A stretch of DNA of 64,000 nucleotides from Spirochaetales bacterium (lineage in GTDB: Bacteria > Spirochaetota > Spirochaetia > JABMQR01), in assembly GCA_018399255.1 (NCBI GenBank), contig JAGYPA010000002.1, forward strand, positions 62,001-126,000, written 5' to 3'. Shown piece after piece: positions 24,595 through 32,618 of this stretch. How positions within the stretch are numbered: position 1 is the first letter of the stretch; the number at the start of each line of letters is the position of its first letter. The notes under the pieces were generated by a model, which did no database searches, was not told the origin of the DNA, and saw nothing but the letters and a program-made list of their open reading frames with translations. The translations under genes and the position numbers were made by a program.

Positions 24595-24610
24595 TTTATA
24601 ATATTATTAT
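24595..24610. promoter_or_regulatory. AT-rich motif shared with 13805-13820
   Basis: tttataatattattat. Confidence 0.35.
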
Positions 24611-24636
24611 AAATCCGGGAGGCAGAAGAATAACTG

Positions 24637-26025
24637 ATGGGGACAAAAACTATTCTTGAGATGGCACGAGATATTCCCGTGATCGCCGATGTTGACGTGC
24701 TGATAGCAGGCGGCGGTCCTTCCGGAGTTGCCGCAGCCGCAGCTGCGGCCAATTGCGGGGCAAAAACCCTGCTGATTGAATCTTATGGATTTCTTGGCGG
24801 CATGTGGACAGCCGGTCTGGTTCTGACCCTGGCCGGCTTTAATAATTGGCTTAAGCCATACCAGAGATGTGTGGATGGCATTGCCGGTCAATGGCTGCGG
24901 GCTGCTGCTGAGAAAGGGTTTGCTGAAGATTCTGAAGGATGGGTTGTCAATAGTGAACCCGAGGGAATGAAGCTTATAGCTGATGAGATTGTTCTTCAAG
25001 CCGGGGCAGATGTGCTGTTTCACACCCTTGCGGTTGAGCCGATTCTGGAGGATGGAGTTGTCAAGGGGTGTTTTATAGAAAATCTTGACGGGCGGAGTGC
25101 GATATTGGCCAAAGTGGTTGTTGACTGCACGGGAAACGGCGATATTTTCGCACGAAGCGGCGCCGCATTTGAGAAGAGCGAAAAAATGCAGCCCCTGACC
25201 CTCGCTTTTGATATAGGCAATATTCATGCCGATCCTCAAATCTCACATACTGAACCGCGCCGTCTGCCTATCGGACCGGAACCTGTAGAATTAACCGGAA
25301 AAATATTGAGAGAAAATGCTTCACGCAGACTTGATATCCATTTTGACTACGAACTATTCAATAAGGATTATGACAGGGGTAAACTGCCGTTATTCGGCGG
25401 GCCTTGGACCGGAGGAATGTGGAAAGATGTTGCTTGGATGAACACTGTCAGGATTGCGGCAGACGGATCAGATGCTCGTGATAAATCACGGGCAGAAATT
25501 GAAGGAAGGAAAAATGCCTTCAAGCTGGCCCGATATTTCTACGACAATGTTCCTGGTTTTGAGAATGGGAGAATACAGCGTCTGGCCGCTGAAATAGGCG
25601 TCCGCGAAACGCGGCGCCTTAAAGGGGTCTACTCTCTTACTGGGAATGATATTAAGCATTGCCGCAGATTCGATGATGCCATAGGACTCGGATGCTGGGC
25701 AATTGACATTCATCCCCGGGAAGCGCAGGCTAATCATTCACTGTATGTCCCCCTCCCTTTCGACATACCCTACAGAATTCTTGTGCCTGAGCAGGTTGAT
25801 GGACTGCTGGCAGCTGGCAGAAGTGTATCCTGTGATCATGAAGCCCTGGCCTCGATCCGGGTAGGAGCTACTTGCGCCGTAACCGGGCAGGCTGCGGGGA
25901 CGGCAGCTGCTATTGCCGCATCAGAGGGGATTTCTCCAAGAGACATTGATGTGCAAGTGCTGGAGGGATTGCTATGGAAACAGCAAGTTATTCTGGAGTT
26001 GTTGAACCGTCCGCTGAATACATAA
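24637..26025 (+). CDS. FAD-dependent oxidoreductase (fourth paralogue in the cluster)
   Basis: VDVLIAGGGPSGVAAAAAAANCGAKTLLIESYGFLGGMWTAGLVLTLAGF; VVVDCTGNGDIFARSGAAFE; LLAAGRSVSCDHEALASIRVGATCAVTGQAAGTAAA. Confidence 0.88.
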   Translation: MGTKTILEMARDIPVIADVDVLIAGGGPSGVAAAAAAANCGAKTLLIESYGFLGGMWTAGLVLTLAGFNNWLKPYQRCVDGIAGQWLRAAAEKGFAEDSEGWVVNSEPEGMKLIADEIVLQAGADVLFHTLAVEPILEDGVVKGCFIENLDGRSAILAKVVVDCTGNGDIFARSGAAFEKSEKMQPLTLAFDIGNIHADPQISHTEPRRLPIGPEPVELTGKILRENASRRLDIHFDYELFNKDYDRGKLPLFGGPWTGGMWKDVAWMNTVRIAADGSDARDKSRAEIEGRKNAFKLARYFYDNVPGFENGRIQRLAAEIGVRETRRLKGVYSLTGNDIKHCRRFDDAIGLGCWAIDIHPREAQANHSLYVPLPFDIPYRILVPEQVDGLLAAGRSVSCDHEALASIRVGATCAVTGQAAGTAAAIAASEGISPRDIDVQVLEGLLWKQQVILELLNRPLNT

Positions 26026-26088
26026 GATTTATAATTTAACAGACAGCCTTCATTATGATAAAATTGATCATTCCAGAACTCCATTTGA

Positions 26089-27470
26089 TTATTGCCAGAT
26101 GCCGCTTGGCAGAAATATAGTAATCGACTCCTCCCAGGTTGCCTCTCGGTCAATTTTCCCCTCGAGCTTCTGCAAGGCATTTGTATTAGTCAGTCCTAGA
26201 CCCGCTCCCCTGTAGACCCCGCCCGAGAAGGGTCTGCCTGACAAACCCGGTCAAAGATATGCATAACCTCAGGATCAATCCCATTCCCAGTATCTCTTAC
26301 ACTGAACAAAAAAACTGAATCTTCGCCTTTACCACTTTCACATTAATTGAATCTCCTTCAAAAGTGTTATTAAGAGCATTTGACAGCAGGTTCTGCAGCA
26401 TCTGATTCAACCGGATTTCATCAGTAAATATTTCGATCTCTTGATTAACTACCTCAACCCGCAGAGCTACTCCTTTACTGATTGCCTGTTGCATAATGGC
26501 TCACCAGCCGCCGAGTTACCGCAACAGCATTCAATTCTTACTGCAGTGTAAGAACCCTGCTTCGGCCAGGGGCAATATCCTGAAGATCATTCACCAGATT
26601 TGCGAGCTGAGCACCTCCTCGTCAACCATTTCCAATTCCGGTCTTCGCATCTACTGTTAATGTCTATCTTTTATGGCCTCAATATAACCCCTGATATTAG
26701 TTAAAGTGCTGCGAAGTTCATGCTATGTCAGCAGCCAGATGCTACGCTGCATAGATGCCAAAGCAAGATCACTGGACATTTCCTGATTAAAAGCTTTGGC
26801 AAGCTTTCCAAACTCCACCCTATCAGCAATCCTGGATTTAAAGAAAAATCCCCTTCCCACCTTCAGAGCAGATGCTGCCAATTCCTTTACCGGAGATGCT
26901 AATGCCTGAGAAAACTATTGTCAAAAGCAGGGCAACTCCAACAGCAATAAAGCGTCACATACAGAGAGTAGTTAATATTTTCAGCAAGTTCCTGGTCAGC
27001 TCAGTCTCAATAGTTGGTTCTGGGCTGATGAACAGCATTCCCAGCATGCTCTGTGTGCTGGAGCAATGGACGGAAAGCCATTCCTCGGGATCAAAGTGCT
27101 CCCCGGGTATTTCCTTTGTGAATCGGCTATTACTATACCCTCATTGTCAGTCAATATTACTCGCTGACCAAAGTTACTTCCATCTCTTCTCAAGATATGT
27201 TGAAATATCATCCCAACCTCTTCCATGAGCATAATACCTAAGTAGCCAGTGCTCCATTCTGAGCATGAAAGTTGTTCAGTTCTGCTCTTCATAAACGACA
27301 ATTTCCTGTTCCGTATCCTGAGTGACGTAGAGGGTATTAACACCTACAGCAACAATAATGACAATGAGAAATGCAGAAAAAGCTTTATATACAGGCTGTT
27401 CATGTTTTTTCACCCGATAAAAAAGCATACCCCGTTCCGAAATTTGTTCGAATATATTGCTTCGTCACCT
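26089..27470 (-). pseudogene. Degraded sensor histidine kinase (multiple frameshifts)
   Basis: Minus-strand pieces in different frames: LNQMLQNLLSNALNNTFEGDSINVKVVK, VRDTGNGIDPEVMHIFDR, GLTNTNALQKLEGKI; N-terminal TM-like AFSAFLIVIIVAVGVNTLYVTQDTEQEIVVYEEQN. Confidence 0.8.
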
Positions 27471-27479
27471 GAAGCATGA

Positions 27480-28075
27480 TCAATTTTTTTCAAGTTCAGG
27501 ATGTGGACGTCAATAGTTCGATTAAAATCCCTCAAAATCAAGTCCGTAAGTAGCTTCAGCAAGCTGCTCAGTGGAACGCCCGTAAATGCTCGCAAACATC
27601 ATCGCTGGTAAGCAGCTTGAATTCAACGAGTAAGCTAAGCGCTCCCCCAAGGCACAAACTCTTTTCAAGATCCGGGCCTATACGTCACCGACTGGCATGC
27701 CTGGCCCTGCGGTGGTAGGCATCGGGCAGTCGTCGAAGAATTGCCCGTACCCGGGCTGTAAGCTCACGCGGACTGAAAGGCTTAAGTACATAGTCATCCG
27801 CCTCGAGCATCCAAACCTGTTAAAGGATCCCTTCCGTAATTTCGCGGGCGGAAGCATAATAACGGCTACCCTGATTCTTCTCGAAGGGTCCGCAGACAGT
27901 AACGACCCCGGAAGCATTCAGCATCCAGTATTATCAGATCCGGTTTATTCTTGCGCCACCACACAGCTTGACGTACCATCATAAGCCGTCAATATCCGAT
28001 AACCCTTCCTGTCAAGGAAAAGAGGATCAGTTTTGCAGTTTTTTTTGTTATCATCAACTATCAGATTTTGGGTTG
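27480..28075 (-). pseudogene. Degraded OmpR-family response regulator
   Basis: Minus-strand pieces: VDDNKKN...[53 protein letters not shown], separated by frameshifts/stops. Confidence 0.82.
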
Positions 28076-28293
28076 GCTATGTAAGGAATCTCCATTCTTG
28101 ACAACAGTATATCATAAGGATGGCTGATGAAACGTTAACTTCATTTCTTACCTTCACACTTTTAGCATAATTTTTAAATAATGGGCAGTTCTGACAAATT
28201 CTTTGTAAAATCTTTATATCAATGTTGTTCTTGATAGCAAATTTAAGAGTCTGGCTCAGTAAAAATGTACTGACTGGATTAAGGAGAACTATT

Positions 28294-28912
28294 TATGAAG
28301 AAGAACTATGTTGGCATTCTGTTTATTGTTTTAATCCTAACACTTTTACCGACAGTTGGCAGCTGTTCACCAAAAAGCCCCTGCGGTAGTCCGACTCAGA
28401 CTTGAGATAAATGTTCGACCACCCGCCAACTGTTACAGAATCAATGGTTATGGTCTCCGGGATTATTTCCGATGCTGTACCAAAAGTGACGGTTAATGAT
28501 ACCCAAGTACAGACTACTTCAGAAGGGGCTTTTTCTTATCCTGCAGAATTAGCTTACGGCAGCAACAGATGTTGTAGGTATAATCCATTGAAGGGAAAAA
28601 CCCAGTCTCAAGGACATTAACGGTTACCAGAAACCTTGAGCTGAACATCGATTCACCTGAAGATAATTCAATTGCAACTGAAGACTTGATTACCATAAGC
28701 GGTAAGCTGTCTGACCCATCGGCAAAATTGTTTATCAATGCAGCGAGGCGACCGTTGCTGAAGATGGAACTTATACTTTGAATTACTTCCAGCTTTACCA
28801 CTCACAACCACTATCAACTTCAGAACCATTCTTGAAGGTGTAGAACCAATTACAAAGCGGTTACCGTTACCAAAGCCTTCAGCATTCGGAGCACGGCTGA
28901 GCGATTACTAAG
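28294..28912 (+). pseudogene. Degraded lipoprotein with Ig-like/Big-type repeats
   Basis: MKKNYVGILFIVLILTLLPTVGSCSPKSPCGSPTQT then stop; downstream frames HPPTVTESMVMVSGIISDAVPKVTVNDTQVQTTSEGAFSYPAELAYGSN and LELNIDSPEDNSIATEDLITISGKLSDPSAKLFIN. Confidence 0.65.
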
Positions 28913-29000
28913 TTGTGAAACCTGCCGCCTCAAGCAGACAGGTTTTTCTTGGAGACGCAAAAAAACCGCTGAAGCACGTCACTGCAGCAGCGGTTTGATT

Positions 29001-29071
29001 AGCACTCTAGGGAATTGAACCCTGCTGCCGGGATGAAACCCGGTGTCCTAAACCACTAGACGAAGGAGATA
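29001..29071 (-). tRNA. tRNA-Glu-like (TTC) gene, probably degenerate
   Basis: ATCTCCTTCGTCTAGTGGTTTAGGACACCGGGTTTCATCCCGGCAGCAGGGTTCAATTCCCTAGAGTGCT: Glu-like D arm and anticodon, but 6-nt anticodon loop, short T stem and poorly pairing acceptor ends. Confidence 0.5.
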
Positions 29072-29132
29072 TAATATATTGAATTCAGCACTTTTTCTTA
29101 TCTGTCCAGTAGAAAATGAAAGATAAAAAATG

Positions 29133-29205
29133 TACGCCCGACAGGATTCGAACCTGTGACCCACGCCTTAAAAGGGCGTTGCTCTACCAGCTGAGCTAGC
29201 GGCCC
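29133..29205 (-). tRNA. tRNA-Lys (TTT), with mismatched acceptor stem
   Basis: GGGCCGCTAGCTCAGCTGGTAGAGCAACGCCCTTTTAAGGCGTGGGTCACAGGTTCGAATCCTGTCGGGCGTA; anticodon and T arms good, acceptor GGGCCGC vs CGGGCGT does not pair. Confidence 0.7.
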
Positions 29206-29357
29206 CCGCAACGGATAGGAATATAGCAAGTTGCACCCAAAGTGTCAACCTTAAACGGGCTGATTTGATTAACAACTGCACCAATATCTGCATTTTCCTG
29301 AAATCGGGAAAATGCAGACTTCACCGGAAGGATCGTCTCCCGGAACGGGCAGTCCTC

Positions 29358-31043
29358 CTAATAAACACTCTTCCAGTAAAAATCACCATCCCCATATTTT
29401 CGCAGCTCCAGAGCCTGTAAAAGATGCTCCTCTTCAATATCAACCGCACCGTCCAAGTCTGCCAGAGTACGGGAGACTCGGAGTATTCCATGAAAAGCAC
29501 GGGAAGATACCGCAGCCTCACTGGCCATTTCATGCAGCAGACGGGTAAGAGGGGGAGAGAGTCTGCACACTTTCTCCACTGAATCCGGCGGAATTTCACT
29601 GTTGCGCTTGAATGGAAATCCAGCATACCGTTCTTCCTGCATACCCACACCAGATGCTACCTGAACCCGTATCTCAGCAGTTGAAAGTACTCGCGATCCG
29701 GAATCATACCAGGAAAAATCCGGCTCTACCGGTACCCTGATATCGATCCGATCAAGAAACGGACTGCCGATTTTTTTCCAGTATGAATGAATCTCAGCCG
29801 GTGAGCACATGCATTTTGCCTGCGGCTGTCCCAACCGCCCGCAGGGACAGGCATTAACCACCATCAGCAGTTGAAAGTCGGCAGGGAACCAGATGTAGCG
29901 GCCATTATGATAAAAATCCACTCGCCGGTTCTCCAGCGGATCGCGCAGACGCTGAAGAATTCCAGGATGAATGGAAGCTGCTTCATCCAGTATCAGAACC
30001 CCCTTATGAGCCAGCGAAACATCACCAGGCTGACTGCTGCCCCCCCAGCCACCCAGCAAATGGTCCCGTTGAACACTCTGATACCTGAAGACAACAGGCG
30101 GACACCCACTGTTAGCTATACAGAACGGGTCCCCCTGATTGGACAGCGAATGAATCCGGGAAACTTCCAGTGAATCATCAGCATCCAAACGCGGCAGAAT
30201 TCCCGGAAAGCGCTTTGCAGACATGGTTTTACCGATTCCGGGAGGGCCAAACATAAGAAGATGATGACGACCGGCTGCAGCTGCGGCCAGAACCCTTTTC
30301 AGCGGTTCCAGACCCTTCACCTCAGAAAAATCCGGAAACATTTCGGTACATTCAGAAAAAGAAAAATCAGAATCCGGCCGGCTTTCCGAAGAAACCTCAG
30401 CCTGATAATTGACCGCATTCATCTGTTCTGTCGTTACAGGGTTGCCGCTGTCAGCTGCTGTGAGCACTTCTGCGGCCTGCTTCAATGACTCTACCTGGTA
30501 AACAACAAGTCCTTGCTTTTCGACCGCTTTAATTGAACGCAAATAATCCGGTACTTGAGGGATAATGCAGTACCTGCATCCCTTCTGAACAGCAGCGATA
30601 ACCGCACCGGTTATCCCCTTGACTTCCCGGACCCGACCAGTCAAAGACAACTCTCCCAATACCAGCACGTCATACAGCATTTTAGCTGATGCAGATCCAG
30701 CAAATGAGTCGACTTGATTGGGTGAATCCGCTATGAACGCATCAGTGTTTTTGAAATCATCAGCTGAATGTTCATTCTGCTGCAGGACAGCAAGGGCAAT
30801 AGCCAGATCAAGGCCGGAACCAACTTTTTTGAACCCTGCGGGAGCCAGATTGACCAGTACCCGCTCTCTTGGAAACTTCAAACCGGAATTCCGTACGGCT
30901 GCTCTGACCCTTTCCCGTGATTCGCGTACGGCACTGTCCGGCAGACCGACTATCGAAAATCCCGGCATACCCCTTCGCAGATCGGCCTCAACCAAAATCA
31001 ACTCTCCGCTGAACCCTTCATTTGCATAGCTGTAAATACTCAT
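29358..31043 (-). CDS. comM: YifB/ComM family Mg-chelatase-like AAA ATPase
   Basis: MSIYSYANEGFSGELILVEADLRRGMPGFSIVGLPDSAVRESRERVRAAVRNSGLKFPRERVLVNLAPAGFKKVGSGLDLAIALAVL; Walker A GPPGIGKT; Mg-chelatase C-term. ORF opens at 31070. Confidence 0.93.
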   Translation of the reverse strand: MSIYSYANEGFSGELILVEADLRRGMPGFSIVGLPDSAVRESRERVRAAVRNSGLKFPRERVLVNLAPAGFKKVGSGLDLAIALAVLQQNEHSADDFKNTDAFIADSPNQVDSFAGSASAKMLYDVLVLGELSLTGRVREVKGITGAVIAAVQKGCRYCIIPQVPDYLRSIKAVEKQGLVVYQVESLKQAAEVLTAADSGNPVTTEQMNAVNYQAEVSSESRPDSDFSFSECTEMFPDFSEVKGLEPLKRVLAAAAAGRHHLLMFGPPGIGKTMSAKRFPGILPRLDADDSLEVSRIHSLSNQGDPFCIANSGCPPVVFRYQSVQRDHLLGGWGGSSQPGDVSLAHKGVLILDEAASIHPGILQRLRDPLENRRVDFYHNGRYIWFPADFQLLMVVNACPCGRLGQPQAKCMCSPAEIHSYWKKIGSPFLDRIDIRVPVEPDFSWYDSGSRVLSTAEIRVQVASGVGMQEERYAGFPFKRNSEIPPDSVEKVCRLSPPLTRLLHEMASEAAVSSRAFHGILRVSRTLADLDGAVDIEEEHLLQALELRKYGDGDFYWKSVY

Positions 31044-31061
31044 ATTTTCCTCCTTAACTTT

Positions 31062-31103
31062 CCCGAGCACGAAAAAGCATGATCAGTGCTTTCCGTACTC
31101 GGG
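31062..31103. promoter_or_regulatory. 42-bp imperfect palindrome immediately upstream of comM
   Basis: cccgagcacgaaaaagca tgatca gtgctttccgtactcggg. Confidence 0.4.
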
Positions 31104-31168
31104 TCTATACTTAAGTACTTCGGAAAAGGAGGAAAATATTCAAATTTCAGAAAAAAAGTTTAAAATTG

Positions 31169-31663
31169 TTATTGTTTTCGCTTTTCATCAAGGCAAAGGG
31201 AAATTTCCTTTTGAACCATCGCATCGCACAGCTCATTGTACTCAACACCCGCATGACCGGGTACCCACTTCCAGACAACTGGCATGCGATCGGCCAACTG
31301 CTTGAGCTCAACCCAGTATTCCTTGTTTTTCACCGGTTTTTTTGCCGCAGTACGCCAACCGTTACGCTCCCATGAGTGAATCCAGGCAGTAATACCGTTT
31401 TTAACATATTGCGAATCAGTGTGAATAACTATCTTTTCAATAGTGAATCCGCTGGGATGAGAACTCCCGGAGAAATTACCCGATACGCTTTTCAGAGCCT
31501 CAATAACAGCCTTCAGCTCCATTTTGTTGTTTGTTGTCAGGTTCTCATGTCCCGATCTCTGCACTAATGTACCATCGGATGTAATTGCAGCAAAAGCCCA
31601 GCCGCCTGGACCGGGATTTCCTGAGCAGCCTCCATCGGTATATATAATCAATTCCTTATTCAT
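31169..31663 (-). CDS. rnhA: Ribonuclease HI
   Basis: IIYTDGGCSGNPGPGGWAFA, TNNKMELKAVIEAL, IHTDSQYVKNGI, VPGHAGVEYNELCDAMVQ. Confidence 0.95.
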   Translation of the reverse strand: MNKELIIYTDGGCSGNPGPGGWAFAAITSDGTLVQRSGHENLTTNNKMELKAVIEALKSVSGNFSGSSHPSGFTIEKIVIHTDSQYVKNGITAWIHSWERNGWRTAAKKPVKNKEYWVELKQLADRMPVVWKWVPGHAGVEYNELCDAMVQKEISLCLDEKRKQ

Positions 31664-31910
31664 GCCGCGATATTACCGCAAAAGCTTTTACTTTGTACAG
31701 CATTCAAAAAGAAAATCCTTAAAGACCCCATCCATGAAGAAAACGAAATATTAACCGCAATTACTCGCTGTAAGCTTTACTATAAAAGCAGAAAATATTA
31801 GTTTTATATTACCGTGTAATTTCACGAAAGCACCCTGAAAGCATTCGGGCACCTGCCGCCGATTCAGCAGACAGAAAAAAAATGAACCGTTTATCGGTCA
31901 AGGAGACTTT

Positions 31911-32618
31911 GTGGCTATTGTATCGCTGAAAAATGTAAAGAAAACGTATCCGCTGGGTAAAACTGAGGTTAAGGCTGTTCGAGGGGTTTCTTTTGATATT
32001 GCCCGGGGAGATTTTATTTCGATTGCCGGGCCTTCAGGCTCCGGAAAATCAACCATACTCAATATGATCGGCTGCATCGACGTTCCGACCGAGGGAACTG
32101 TCGAGCTGAACGGACATCTCACCAGCGATCTTAATGACCGGGAAATTACCCGTCTCCGGCATAAATTTGTTGGTTTTATTTTCCAGTCATTCAATCTCAT
32201 CCCGGTTCTTACCGTCTATGAAAACATTGAATTTCCACTTCTGCTCGGGAAAAACGTTCCCGCCCCTCCGGAACGTAAAGAGTGGGTCAATTACCTGATG
32301 GATGAAGTGGGACTTAAAGACTGGACGAAACATCGTCCCAACGAACTCTCCGGCGGGCAGAGGCAGAGAGTCGCCATTGCCCGGGCTCTGGTTACAAAAC
32401 CGGAACTGGTTCTGGCCGACGAACCTACCGCCAATCTCGATTCAGAAACCAGCGAAGCCATAATCGGGCTTATGAAAAAAGTTAACCAGGACATGGGCAC
32501 CACCTTTATATTCTCCACTCATGACCCGACCATTGTAGATCTGGCGGAGCATATCATCCGGCTTCGGGACGGACTTATTGACTCGGAATATCGACGGGAT
32601 ACCGAGGGAGGCCGCTGA
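31911..32618 (+). CDS. ABC transporter ATP-binding protein (LolD/MacB-like), GTG start
   Basis: GPSGSGKSTILNMIGCID, LSGGQRQRVAIARALVTKPELVLADEPTANLDS. Confidence 0.93.
   Translation: MAIVSLKNVKKTYPLGKTEVKAVRGVSFDIARGDFISIAGPSGSGKSTILNMIGCIDVPTEGTVELNGHLTSDLNDREITRLRHKFVGFIFQSFNLIPVLTVYENIEFPLLLGKNVPAPPERKEWVNYLMDEVGLKDWTKHRPNELSGGQRQRVAIARALVTKPELVLADEPTANLDSETSEAIIGLMKKVNQDMGTTFIFSTHDPTIVDLAEHIIRLRDGLIDSEYRRDTEGGR

Noticed and set aside
26297-26494. 65-aa minus ORF as a standalone HATPase protein
   Set aside because: Flanking frames show it is only one fragment of a frameshifted histidine kinase.
26089-29205. Active mobile element or genomic island ending at the tRNA genes
   Set aside because: No integrase, transposase, direct-repeat pair or terminal inverted repeats could be seen; only remnants and an odd tRNA 3' end, so not called as a mobile element.
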